Source: Pempheris klunzingeri
Taxonomy: Eukaryota > Chordata > Actinopteri > Acropomatiformes > Pempheridae
DNA: 64,000 bases
Reading direction: 5' to 3'
Assembly: GCF_042242105.1 (NCBI RefSeq)
Contig: NC_092013.1
Coordinates: forward strand, 17,931,618-17,995,617
Both the position numbers and the translations under genes were made by a program. Below the pieces are notes generated by a model. The model was not told the DNA's origin. It saw nothing but the letters and a program-made list of their open reading frames with translations, and did not search any database. Positions 25,501 to 37,300 of the stretch are shown piece by piece (position 1 is the first letter of the stretch; the number at the start of each line of letters is the position of its first letter).

Positions 25501-28500
25501 CTTCCTTTCCATTCATCTCTTCCTCCTCTGGCCAGTATTTCCCAATCGTCCCCCTCGTCATTTTTCCCTACTCCTCCTACTGAACTCTTTACGCCCCCTG
25601 TCCTCAATTACCGTTTTCTCTTTACACCCCTTCTTTGGAGGGGGGTATTTTTTTATAATTGTCATCATTTACCCCACTTGTGTCATCAAGCCCATTCCTA
25701 CCATTTTGCATCATGAAGACAGCTCTGCTTGTCACTTCAGACGCACTAATCTAACATTCACCTTTGGCTGACACTCCTCTGCTCCTCCCGTCTCGCTGCC
25801 AAAGACGAGCCATCGCTGCCATCAAAACAATACACCACACATTCACACACACACACACACACACACCTGCTTTTGTAGTCTTGAACAACAACACGCCCGT
25901 GCTGTTTGTTAGCTCGTCTGCCTGCACATTATGATGAAGTATGTGTTTCTCCAGGTGATGATTTATAATTTGCCTATTAAAAAACAAAACTGAAGTTGGT
26001 GTAATGCAACACCTCCGTATTTGTATGTGTTTTTTCCAAACGAGGGGAAAAGAGCAGGAGAAGAGGGGCTGGGTGCTGTGAAGTGTTGATAGATAGAAAG
26101 AAAGAACGCTGAAAGGAGGTGATAAAAGACCTGCGTAAAAACATAACCAAAGACAACCATTATATCAAAGTTACCTGTTCTTTTGTAACTAATAGAGCTG
26201 ACCGGGAGGATTCAGGTGAAATCTGCAATATTTTATTGTTTTTGAAGAGTCATGTAGGGCAAATAAAGTGAAGGAGGAATGTTTTTTTAAGGATCATATC
26301 AGCTGGTTTTTATCCCATTTACTACAAACTAGATAGATTTGCTGTTTTATTTTAGATTTTTCCCATTGCCAGTCAATGATTTCCATTCATTTATGTGACT
26401 TTCTATTTGAAAACCAAATAGGAGATCTAGATAGAGATGTCTAATTCAGTAGACATAAAGCCTGCAGTAATTGTTAGCAGCGTGGCTCTTTGGATGGCAA
26501 TGCCATTGACTGCTGTTGACTGAAAACACTCAACAGCTTTCGGATGGACTGATTCATTCATGGTCCCTGCAAGATGAATTGCTTTTCATCTGCTGCCATC
26601 ATCTGGTCAAATTTTTTACATTTCCTAAACCTATTAAAAGCCATTGGCCAGCAAAAAAGTATTTGCAGTTTAGGAGCAAAACATTTGATAGGGTTGTTTA
26701 AGCCATGGACTGCAATTGAGTTTAATAAAAAGGTGGTCCTAGATGTTCTTCAGTAAGTATAACCTAGGGGTCTGCAGTGAATTAAAATAATCTAATTTAA
26801 TTCGAGGCTGTGCATAGTTTATTATAATGGCTCAGGAAAAAGATTCAGTGGAGAGATTTGGGGCAAACTGGCAGGCTGGATAAAAGAGAGCCAGAACAAA
26901 TAAGTTGGAAAAGAGATAGTGAAGATAAGAATCAGCAGAGAGTTTGATTGAGAGATAAATATTCCCCCTCACCTCTCCCTGAAACCCGCTCATGTCAGTC
27001 CACTTGATGAGTTTAGAGAGGAAGTGAAAGGAAAGCTGTTTAGAGAGACAAGCCGGCGGCTGCACTGACAAGGCGAGAATAATGATGAGTGTGATGAATG
27101 AAGAGTAATGATGTTCTATAATCTAAATACCAAACCTCTTAGGCCACCAATCTCAGCCTGAGCTCGTGATTTTATTTTCCATCTACTAATTAATAAAGCT
27201 GCAGCCTCCTAACTGACACAGAGCTGTCGTTCATTCATATTAACTAGGTCATACCACAAGCTGCAGTTCACAGACCAGTTTTCTGTCATTTAAATGTTGA
27301 AGCGTGTGTGACTCTGCTTGATGAGAGAGATTAGAGTCTTCGCTTTGCCTGAGGGGAAATGTGTTACTACAGTTTAGACACATCCACGCTAAAACACACA
27401 GTCGATTGATAAGAAATAAATTGTGTTACAGGATTAATTGATCGTAGTTTTGGTTAAAGAGGCCGAATAGAATTTAAAACTTCATTACAAACAAGAGTAC
27501 TCCCCTCAGTAAAAGTGCGTAGTGTGTTTTTTAAAGCAAGTTATTAATTCTAGGGTGTGTGTGTGTGTGTGTGTGTGCTTTGTTCAGGACTCCTCAAAGG
27601 CAGTGTCTCTTGGTTTGTGGATGGAGGAGATGATCTTCAACCTGGCCGACTCCAGACTCTTCTTCAATGACTTGGAGGTGAGTTTTTAAATCTGAGAGAT
27701 AATCGTCTCGTGAAAAAGTGTGATTGGGAGCGTGTTTTTAAAAATTATTTGATTTATTTTAGAATTAAACCGGCATCTTGGACATTATGCCTGACTTCAC
27801 ACAAAAATCACACTACGTAGTTATTTCATATTCCCCTTGCAACCTTCGGCATCTCAGTTTTTTGGCAATAATTGTGAAAGTTAGAGTTTTTTTCCAGTAA
27901 GCTGGAAAATAGCAGCAGTGAGAACCTATTCAATGTTATAAGTTGGCATACTGCTGACCAGAAAACCTTCCCTGCAACAGCCTTGCAAGAGGGCTGACAT
28001 TTTGGTGCTGTTTTTTTACCTGGCATAAAGCACAGTGGCTGTCATTGTGCAAATCCCCTCACACAACATCTATCCTGTATTAATTCTTACTACAGCATTT
28101 TCCAAACAATTTGCCCTCCTCAGTTGAGTAAGATTATTAAAAGGAGGGGTTGTTAACTGCTGGCAGAAGTGCTCTTACCTAACCTGCTGCCTGAAACTCT
28201 GCCGCAGTTAACACAGACATTGATGCAACCTCTAACAGGGATGGCTCCTCAAAAGTGGTCATTAAAATGCCGTTTTTACCACCTGCTAGTGACAAAAACC
28301 TTCAGGTTTTTCGTCCTGCATTCCCCAGCCTTGTTCTGACAAAGGAAAAAGATTAAAGAGGGACGGAGAGAGAGAACAAGTACACTTTGTGCTGTAATTA
28401 TAGGTGTGTGTCTGAGTGTGTGAGAGGAAAATTAGTCAAAGGGGAGGAGGAACAGTGGAGAGGAGGGAAAGGAGCCAACAAAGCCATTTGCAAACCTACT

Positions 28501-29085
28501 TCTTATCCCCTCTTTTGTTGTCAGGGCTCAGTAAATCTCTAAAGCAGTAGGCCACAACGGGCTGACAACTGCTGTTAAGTCTTGAGGTACAATTATCTTG
28601 TCCTTCCTATGTCAGCGGCTACGAGCGTAATCGCTGCTGTCATAACTGTAATACTACCAGAAGATGCAGTAATTGTAATTGGCGTGCATGGCCGCCTGAT
28701 TAATCAAAGTCAGAATTTCCAGTTTAAATTTCCCTGTAAAAAAAAAAACAAAATATCCAGCTCTTAAAAGGGGTATAAAATGAGAATGCTCCGTAAACTC
28801 TGAGTTTCAGTGTATGTGTGAAGTGTTAAAGGCTCATTCGTGTTATATGGTTAGTAGCAGTGGATGGCACCTGAGTAAGGGGTGAGTTGCAGCCCCTGGG
28901 AGTTGAGCTATGCGGAGATGGAGGGAAGATGAGGTAGCGTCTCCATTTGACTCAAGACGGCTGAAAGGTGATAGGAGACCCTGTCTGTCCTGGGTCACTG
29001 TGTGACAACTAGAAGTTATACTAGGATTCTGTTTTTGCACGTTATGTGCATGGTTGTGTGTGTATGTGTGTGTGCATGGTTGTGT

Positions 29086-29124
<39 letters not shown>

Positions 29125-32100
29125 CACATGTGTATCGTGTGTCCAGATAAAGAAATAAGAGAGATTTTAGGATTTTTTTAGGAGACCGTTTTTGTTTGAG
29201 GCACTTGTGTATTTTCTCCTGGCTTATGATGATGGATATCTGCTCCTTGTTTTTGTTTTTGTCCTACATATCCAATCTTAATAACTGTTTTCAAGTTTCT
29301 GATTTAACTGCATATTGCTGAAGGTGTTTTGGCTGTAGCCGCACGTCTAAGATACAGCGTGGTTTTAATCCCTGCGGTTTGGTTGGTTGCATTAACATCC
29401 AATAGAGAGGAACAACATGCACACCAGTGCGCTCGTCAAAGACAATGGGCCTTTCATCAGTGGAGTTTTTTTTTTTCTTTTACAAAATGTTGGACGCACT
29501 ATAAAAAATACAGCTTTACTTTACTGTAATTTACTGCGTGGTTACACTAGAATGGCACAGCCATGTTGACTGTCCTGTATCTCCGGCGCCTCACTGTCCC
29601 GCATCCCGACACCTTATTTCCTCCTTCCTCCTTTTTTTTTTTGTCTTTTTTATTTCTGTAGCTGCTATCTCTCCCGCAGGCTCCCCTAAAGAGGAGAGAC
29701 CTGCCTGTGCAGGGCTCCACTCTGAAAGTGATCTCTTGATATATCCGCTCTCCTCTTCATTTCCCAGGAATGTGACCAGGTTCATATTGATGACGTGGCG
29801 TCAGACGACAACGGACAGGACCTAAGGTAAAGCGTCTACCGTGTTACTGTGCTTAAAGACTCTGACAGTTCAGCTGTGGCTCGTGAACCAGACTTGCCCT
29901 CTGGGTTTTAGTGCACAGGAGGAAAAAAGCAGGGAGATGAGACGCGGAGTGTGTGCGTCTGTGTGTGTTCATGCATGCAAGCATGTGCATGTCTTTTATT
30001 TTCCCGACTTCCACAGTCATATAATATGTCTCAGGATTATCCAACGCTTTCATTTCTCATCAAAATATCTCTTTATCATTCCCTCTGTCTCCCTCAGTCC
30101 AGACATTTTATTGCACAAACTTGTTGAAGCACTTTAGGATACTTTTAAGAGTGATTTGAGAAAGAGCCAAACTGTACCAGAGTACTTTTTTTTGACGTAT
30201 TTATTTTATTGAACTTGGCCCTTTTCATTCACAATTTTTTATAAATCTATCCAAGTTGTGCTGAATGTATATACTTACTTATTTCTTACTGCCAAAGGTT
30301 CGGTCACGGCTAAAAGTCAATGTCTACAATGTTCATTTTTAAAACGTTTCTTGTCCATGAAATTTTTGTGGCTGTGCTGGCGCACCTCCCTAAATTTGAT
30401 TAATGGTTTAAGCGCTGCCTTCTTATTCCCAACCAGAACAGTCTGAATCAATTCCTCGAGCTAGAAAATATATCCATGAATATATTTGTAGCATTTCTTA
30501 GAGCATCCCTTCTGAACCGCTGATGATAGTGCGACTATTAGATGTTCTGGAAAAATGCAGTTTGTATCTTTATGATCTATATCCTGACTGTTTCCTGCAT
30601 TGTGACCCGCCAGCACTTACAACTTCGGGTCGGACGGCTTCCAGAGCCCAGCAGGGGCTGGCTCTCTGTGCCTGGGCTCAGGTGTCCACGGAGGGGTGGA
30701 CTGGATGAGGAAACTGGCTTTCCGATACCGCAGAGTCAAGGAGATCTACAACACATACAAGAATAATGTTGGGGGTAAGCTTTGCTGTCCTTTTATTTAA
30801 CACTGCTGTGTAAAGGCAATGAAAAACATTAAGATTAGCTTATTTTTATCTCAGGTTTGATATGGGTTACATGTATTTTTTAGCAAAGAAAATTGTCACA
30901 AACAGTGTGACACTGTTGCGATTAATAATAATTATTTACCTGCTGCTAGACCACAAGCTAGAGTTAACTTTGAACACAGCTCAGCTTCACAACAACAGTG
31001 ATTTGTCTGGGTTTTGTCTTTGTTTTTGCTCGAATCAACTTATTAAAGGTGCCTCAGAAAAGTGCATTTTGCTCCATCAGCCAAACGTCTATTAGGGATG
31101 AAAATGTGTTGAGCATATGTCGATAAACACCTGCTCCTTCCAACAAGAGTCTGTAAAAAAAAAAAAAAAGGCTCATTAGTGACATATTACCTATTAAATT
31201 AATTGAATCATGATGTGATGAAAAAGCTGAAAGGAAGGAGGCAGGTTTGTTTGTCAACTAGGATAATAAGTTGCTGTTCACTATGGACCCTTGTGCACTG
31301 CTGATTACTGCCGGCTGCTTTAACTCCGCTGGAAACCATGTGTCTGAGGTTTTGGCTAGAGGACGTCTTGTGAGAATTGTCAAACCAAAGACTGCCAGAC
31401 TGACAGTCAAAATAAGATTTTGCAACCTCTGAGTAAATGTGATGTTTTATGTGTTCGAGCTATAAGGGTTCACGTCCTCCCTGTTTTGGTATAATGTCTG
31501 ACCATCAAGCTCGTGCTTCTTCTCCCTGGTGGGCAGGTTTGGTGGGCAGCCCAAAGCGGGAGGAGTGGTTACAGCTGAGGAGAGAGATGGAGGTCCTGAC
31601 TGACCTGTGGCTGACTCAAGCACTCAAAGCCCTGGCTCTCATCAACTCAAGGTCAGCGCATGCTACCATGGCTTGTTCCAAACAAGCAGGTCACTTAACA
31701 TTAGCTCTTAGCTGTACAATATTTTGTTATAGCATGTGTCATTTGAGGTGTCATAACTTAACCTTGAACCTTATGTATGTGTCTGTCCCGTCCTGTTCCA
31801 GGCCTAACTGTGTGAATGTGTTGGTAACCACCACCCAGCTCATCCCAGCCCTCTCCAAGGTGTTACTGTATGGTCTGGGCTCTGCTTTCCCCATAGAGAA
31901 CATATACAGTGCCACCAAGATAGGTGAGGAAAATTTGACAGATCAAAAATACCAAATCAATGTTAAACTCTTCTCTGCGCTCGTTAATTTCCAATGCTAA
32001 TAAATTAAACGCATTTTCATTTGAGAATTTTTCTTTAAAGGGACTATTTTGAGATTTAAACCATAATGTTTTCCTCCTTCCAAAGGCAAAGAGAGCTGTT

Positions 32101-32631
32101 TCGAGCGTGTCTCTCAGAGGTTTGGTCGGCGAGCAGTGTATGTGGTTATAGGAGATGGAGCCGAAGAAGAGGCCGTGGCCAAGAAGGTATAACTCAATCT
32201 ATTTTATTATGACTCTGACTGCTGAAAAATGGGCCTCAACTAATCAGTTAACCTTAAGACATACTAGATTTCTGCAGCTTCTGTATCTGAGCTTGTTCTG
32301 CCTTTGCAGTGAAATGTCATGGATTTCAGCTTTTTTTTTTTTGTGTTATGCTTTTTTACATTACAGGCTAACATGTCGTCCACATGTTCTTTATCACATA
32401 TTACAATCCCTCTTCAAACCACAGTCCATATTTCACATCTGCACTGCATCTGCAGGAGCGCTGCAAGTTGCTGCAGTTTGCCCGCCACAAGTTTTTGCAT
32501 GTTTTACATTAAACCTGTATTTCATTTTTATTTCATTTTTGTTTTCTCAGAAGAACATGCCGTTCTGGAGGGTTTCCTGCCGGGCCGATCTGGAGGCTCT
32601 GAGCCATGCACTGGAGCTGGATTACCTCTAG
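17976..32631 (+). CDS. eya2: Eyes absent homolog 2 (EYA transactivator/phosphatase), 13 coding exons
   Basis: Coding exons: 17976-18078, 18944-19060, 22754-22830, 22982-23165, 23654-23790, 23919-24002, 27588-27677, 29768-29826, 30614-30774, 31537-31651, 31802-31923, 32086-32186, 32551-32631. All junctions are GT-AG and phases agree, giving 476 aa. EYA proteins are SIX/DACH coactivators with an Asp-based haloacid-dehalogenase Tyr phosphatase, acting in nucleus and cytoplasm. Residues 1-190 are the Tyr/Ser/Pro-rich transactivation region ([21 protein letters not shown]). The C-terminal EYA domain starts near 206: WDLDET supplies nucleophile Asp212 and Asp214, VVIGDG supplies Asp440, and the end is ALELDYL. 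I call eya2, not eya1/3/4, from [22 protein letters not shown] and [12 protein letters not shown]. The exon with the start is open upstream of its ATG (17953-17975), so a longer N-terminus from an unseen exon is possible. The exon at 27588 follows a TG repeat. Confidence 0.93.
18241..18740. repeat. Fish dispersed repeat in eya2 intron ('gaagaaacctc' family)
   Basis: The interval reads 'ttttatttatgtatcac', 'cctctatccttagacactcg', 'ggaagaaacctcgtgaagag' and 'gatccctctctcaggacgga', text I recognise from an abundant teleost interspersed repeat. It lies between coding exons 1 and 2 of eya2. The right-hand boundary (to about 18740) is uncertain and no coding capacity is visible. Confidence 0.55.
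19529..19570. repeat. (TG)n microsatellite in eya2 intron 2
   Basis: Twenty-one TG units. The reverse frame through it yields a spurious His/Thr-rich open frame. Confidence 0.95.
21525..21765. mobile_element. Composite repeat: fish interspersed repeat with nested LINE 3' tail
   Basis: Text such as 'acccacttatccttgagctg', 'agccaatcccagctgataag', 'aacagggagaacat' and 'gctaaccactgccctacaat' matches a common teleost repeat. At 21672-21712 it is interrupted by 'atagatagatactttattca' plus 'ccccgaggggaatttc', the reverse complement of a LINE 3' terminus with its tetranucleotide tail. So one element has inserted into, or recombined with, the other. Located in eya2 intron 2. Confidence 0.5.
21785..22115 (+). 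repeat. Fish dispersed repeat ('actcaagtacttaagtaaaa' family)
   Basis: The segment contains 'actcaagtacttaagt', 'cttctattccgctacatttc', 'taatccactacattta' and 'gaaatgggcctttctgcata', words of a very common teleost interspersed repeat. It lies in eya2 intron 2 directly downstream of the composite repeat. No coding potential; class unknown to me. Confidence 0.6.
22471..22491. repeat. (CAG)n trinucleotide repeat in eya2 intron
   Basis: Seven CAG units, about 260 bases upstream of the third coding exon. Not in a coding exon of the model above. Confidence 0.85.
24003..27587 (+). other. eya2: Large eya2 intron (between the DLDET exon and the next)
   Basis: This 3.6-kb intron has no recognised exon. 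A 159-codon open frame at 24873-25352 lacks similarity to anything I know and has no splice context. Holdings: a CA tract at 25844-25866; unusually complex, repeat-free sequence at 25365-25500 and 27120-27250 that could be conserved non-coding elements; and a TG repeat at 27555-27577 that abuts the splice acceptor. Confidence 0.6.
27555..27577 (+). repeat. eya2: (GT)n tract 9 bases before an eya2 splice acceptor
   Basis: The tract sits where the polypyrimidine tract should be, with only 'ctttgttcag' between it and the 90-base exon at 27588-27677. In RNA it is a UG repeat, a known binding site class for TDP-43 and CELF proteins. See findings. Confidence 0.9.
29049..29121. repeat. (TG)n-rich microsatellite in eya2 intron
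   Basis: Two interrupted 'ggttgtgtgtgtatgtgtg' units followed by pure TG dinucleotides. Confidence 0.9.
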
Positions 32632-33775
32632 ATGGCGCCAGTTGTCACGCTCTACTCCTCCACCCAAATCTTGACAAGCTCCTGAACCTTTGAGTGGAGC
32701 CAGTAGGTGAAGGTGCACCCTAGAGACTGATTCAGAGTCGGTGTGGCTGTTTCATGGTTTAGTGCAAGACATTTGATCCCGTGCAGAGCACCTGAGCTCA
32801 GGCGGATGGGACATGCCAAAGGAACTGTGAGGATTTCGAAGCAAGGCTGCAGTCTATCCGCGACACAAAAACACAAAGCCAAGAGTGCTGGATCAAAATA
32901 AAAGACCAAAGTAAAACAAGGGACCAAAGCTTCATAACTAACCCCAGGGAACTATAGTTGATACTTCAAATACTTCTATAAAAACCTTTTCCTTTTTTTT
33001 TTAAACTCCGTTCATCTCAGCTTAATGAAAGGTGTCCCACTTTTGTTCACGAAAAAGTGATACACTGAAATTTAACATCCTGTTTATTGAACACAGTGAG
33101 TATGCCTGCATGAATGAAGACTTCAGATTGTTGTAAGATTGTTTGTTCTGCTGTGTCTTTTTTATTTGCTGTGAGACTAAACCCTTTTTCCAGCTGACCA
33201 GTGCTATTTTATGGAAAAAAAATTTGAAACAAAACTTTAAGTTATGAAAATATGTGGGATAGATTTTGCCATCACTGTTATTTTAGCCATGTTTTATTCA
33301 CATGTTGGCTAGATAAATGTCAGATAATATCATAGGTAGAGGCTATTGAAAATAGTCTGATTGTATTTTACCATTAAAATGTGAGCTATTTATTATTGGT
33401 TAAATTCACAATGAGGTAGAAAGAGTCTGGGAGCTTGGCATTAAAAAATCCCCCTCAAAGGCCAAAAATATGTTCATGTAAAGATGTTTTGATAAGAAGT
33501 TGTCTTGAAGATGCTGTATTATAGGCTGGTGCTCGTATCCTTACTTTTGATTCTGGGCTGTATATGTTGTCATGTTTTAACTCTCCTTCTTTTCTGTCCT
33601 TGTTTCATTTTCCTAATAACCCGTTTGTAATATAGATGAACTGGTATTGTTGTGCATGTGCTGATTACACTGCCTGTCAGCTTAGCCGTGATATGTATAT
33701 AATGCTTTATTGTCGATTTGTTTTGACAGACAGTAAAAATAGATTAATAAAGATAAATTAATTGCATTGTGGGGA
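32632..33775 (+). other. eya2: 3' UTR of eya2 with candidate polyadenylation signals
   Basis: After the TAG at 32629-32631 there is no further coding potential on the plus strand. AATAAA hexamers occur near 32898 and at 33746-33751 (ttaataaagata); the latter is the more likely end, giving a 3' UTR of about 1.1 kb. The 3' end lies only about 0.6 kb from the stop codon of the convergent transglutaminase gene. Confidence 0.5.
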
Positions 33776-34347
33776 AAGGTGAGTCGAGGTTCATTTCATC
33801 TCACAGAGTTACTGAGCCCTGAGGATTATGAAACAAGAAGGATTAAATGGCAAATAAGTGAATCATAAATGACCCTTAGGGGACTTACATGTAATAATCA
33901 AGAGGCTGCATTTCATGCAGACTGAACTGATAACTGAACTTTTTTGGGGAAAGGTCTCCCTCTAAAGGGTAAAAAGGAAAACTGCAATAACATAACTGCA
34001 CATAAATACATGCTGAATTTGACAGTCAGAGGAAAATTCCCATACAGAGATTTAAATTCGTTTTTTTTTTTAATTTTACAAACAAAGCAGAAAGTACAAT
34101 AATCTCTTAGAATAAGTAAAATGATTTCAGCAGTGCAGGGATCTCATCGCGCAAATATAAAATAAATAAATATAATTTACATTCACATTTACATGATTCA
34201 TAGCAGTAGAAAAAACTTCATGGCATCTGCCGGGACACATAAATAAAAAGGGTTTTCTGAGGCGACACAATACTGACATCAGCTGCAAATATTGTCCCCA
34301 AAAGTGACACCTGAGCCGAACGAAAGGCAAATAAAACAAAACCGGAT
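33776..34347 (-). other. Intergenic tail and 3' UTR of the transglutaminase gene
   Basis: Non-coding. On the minus strand the sequence after the stop codon contains an ATTAAA variant polyadenylation signal at 34069-34074, next to a T-run (plus strand), so the 3' UTR may end near 34050. No repeat recognised. Confidence 0.35.
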
Positions 34348-37300
34348 CTAAGCCCTGTTGACAGAGACCATCTTGAAGCCTCTGATGGTGGCCCTGATGT
34401 TTGTGAGTGTCAGGCTGGCTTGCAGCATCTTTGTTCCCACCACGCTGGGGGTGAAGGTGATTTGTTGCTCCACTCTTCCTCTTGGTTGCAGTGGGAGCAT
34501 CCTGCAGGAAGACAGAGTAAATATATTTTTTGAGTAACTACTGCAGTGATTGGGAATCGCTGACACTGACTCTTTCATCAAAAACTACTGTGACCTGCCC
34601 TGATCTGGTTTGAGTTTACTGCATCCAACCAGTTTTGTTTGTGACAGCTAAGCTAATATTATTTCTGTCTCATCTGCACAAAGCAGTGGAACATTTCATT
34701 GATAATCCTGGCTGAGCTAACATAAGCAGAACAATACTAGTTTAACAAGCCTGCGTTCCTTCAACAAAGGCACACTGTTATATAATGTACTGCAAAGTAA
34801 CACTCCTATATTTGAACATTCCCTCGATCATTCATTCTGCAGCCGTTCATGACGTGCATAAATCACAGAGGCACCTAGAACATAAAGCAATCAACACACA
34901 ACATAATAAAAATGAGACCATCATTCTTACCTGAAGAGGACCTTGCCTTGGATCAGCCCGGCCCCAGCCACAGTCAGATCTCCACTCACCGGGTGTGAGT
35001 ACGGGTTGGTGAAGGTCACTGTGGCAGTCTGCTCTTTGTGAGGCACGATGGAGTCTTCATCTGCAATCTGAAGGACAAAACATGTGTTGGTGAACCCTGA
35101 TAATTCCCTCAAACTACCCCAAATAACTTAATACTCTCTGTTTGTTTCCTATTTCCATAAACCCTTTCTTCAACATCACGTATTTGCTACTCTAATAATT
35201 GGCATGCACTATGAATGGAAGTGGAAATGGAACTATGAATCACACAATCACACATTTAAAGAACCTAATACCTACTTTTTATTCTCCTAATTCCACACAT
35301 TTGCCATCTAAACTATTACTAAGTAACATTCAGAGTCTCTCTGATTCTCAAGTACCTGTATGGTGAGCTGTGGGCTGGCGATATTGAACTCCTCTGAGGC
35401 CAGGACACACTTCTGATTGAACATGTCCTCCACGACTACTGCGAGGTTGATCAGGTCGTCTCCCACCACGTCTTCATACTCGGCTGGGAGGATCTGCTTC
35501 TGAAGAACCTTTGCTGGAAAGACAGAGGGAGGAAGAGACAGAAATTTAAACCACAGGCGTCCCTCAGAACTGAACATTTGAATCTATAGATGAGTGAAAG
35601 GTGAATTTACCTTCCATGGGTGCCAGTTTTATGATACCGTGGGTTTTCCAGAAGGTGTCTGAGGGGCTGTGGTTGTACTCTTTAGTCTGGGCATTAAGGT
35701 GCACTGTCACCATCCTGGCAACACTCTGCTTGTTGATGACATTCACTGTGAAGCGGACAGGCTCCCCAGCAACAGGAGCTTTATCCAGGGTCAGGACGAC
35801 CGACATCTCAGCAGATGAGCCTGTTGAATAACCGTAAGGAAAGCCAGTGCGTGAGATGATGTGTATTTAAACAGACAACACATCTGATCACTGTGTTCAA
35901 AATTCAAAAATTACCTCTCCTTAACGTTGAGTCTTCAGACATTGTGGAGCTTCTTGATGAAAGTGTTGAAGTTGGGCCTGATGTTGTGAAGATCAAAAGA
36001 AGGATGTGAGCAGAATAACTACTTATTCATTAGAGGGAACATTACTGCAAGTCTCTAAATCAGCTAATGAATTAACAAAGTTTCTGTTTTTGGCTCATAC
36101 TTTTGATGTATTTGTAGTCTCCTGTGATGTTCTGGTGTCTGGGGAGGCCAATAGCTTTGGTGCAGATGAGGGATCCCACTCTCTCTTCGTCTTTGCTGTG
36201 GCTGAGGACCTGGCCCTTGCTCACTACGATTGAGTGGACGTCAGCGTTCACCTCGGCGTAGACAAAGGGGATGTCATAAAGCAGGTCAATACGCCGATCC
36301 TTGATTGCTTTGACTGGGGCTGGGCCACAGCAAAACACTCCTAGGATGAAAGAAGGAGGAAAAGAAGGTTATGGAAATGTTTATTCAGAAAAACAAGTTC
36401 AGATAACCAAAGAAATGAGACATTTCTCACAACAGGAACAACAAAGTTTCTCACACACCTCCGCTCCTCTCCTGGGGGGTCGGGTCCAGAACCTGCCAGC
36501 CGTCCATTCCACGTCCTATATCGCGGCGAGTCATCCAGCACTCCACCCACACATGGAAGTTCCTGTTAAGAAGAGCCAGAATAGGATATCAAGCAGTATA
36601 GACATGGTTTCTTTCTTTTGCCTAAACTAAATAAATGTCATCAATGTTGCATTAGAAAATCTCCCAAAACTGTCACAAACACTTTTGATCTGTGAACTGA
36701 CTCAAAAGTTAAATCACAACTGACCATATGCTGTCTTTGCTGTGGTTCAGCTTCTTCCCCGTTTCAGTGTAGAACTCCTCAATCACCAGGTTGCCGTTGG
36801 TGTCGTGAGCCGAGTTGAAGTTCGTGACGACACGGCAAGGAATGCCAAGAACTCTCATGACTGACAGACGAAGCCAAGACACAGACACAGACGGTTACAT
36901 GCTGATGATGAAAGTATGTGAACGTCACGTCATGGAAAAAAAATGATCCAGTATGTGAACAAGACTAGATAAGACAACAATCACGACGTCATGCTTCAAA
37001 GGGTTTGGTGCTGGACTGCACAAGAGTATAGTGAAGTAAAGAGTAAAGAGTGCTTGACTGATACTTTAGTAAATGATTTCATTTCCAAAGTTTTGAATAA
37101 TCATGATATAATCACCTGTGCACATGACAGCTGCAAACACCCAGCACTGTCCATACTTGACTGGTCTGTAACCGGACTCAGCCCACTGCCTCAAGATGTC
37201 CCCACTCCCTGTCCACGTGGAGGGATTAACTCCTTGTTTGTAGTCACCTGACCATTTCCCTTTCAGCACTCCACGGTCGTCCTCACTGTTGATCTAAACA

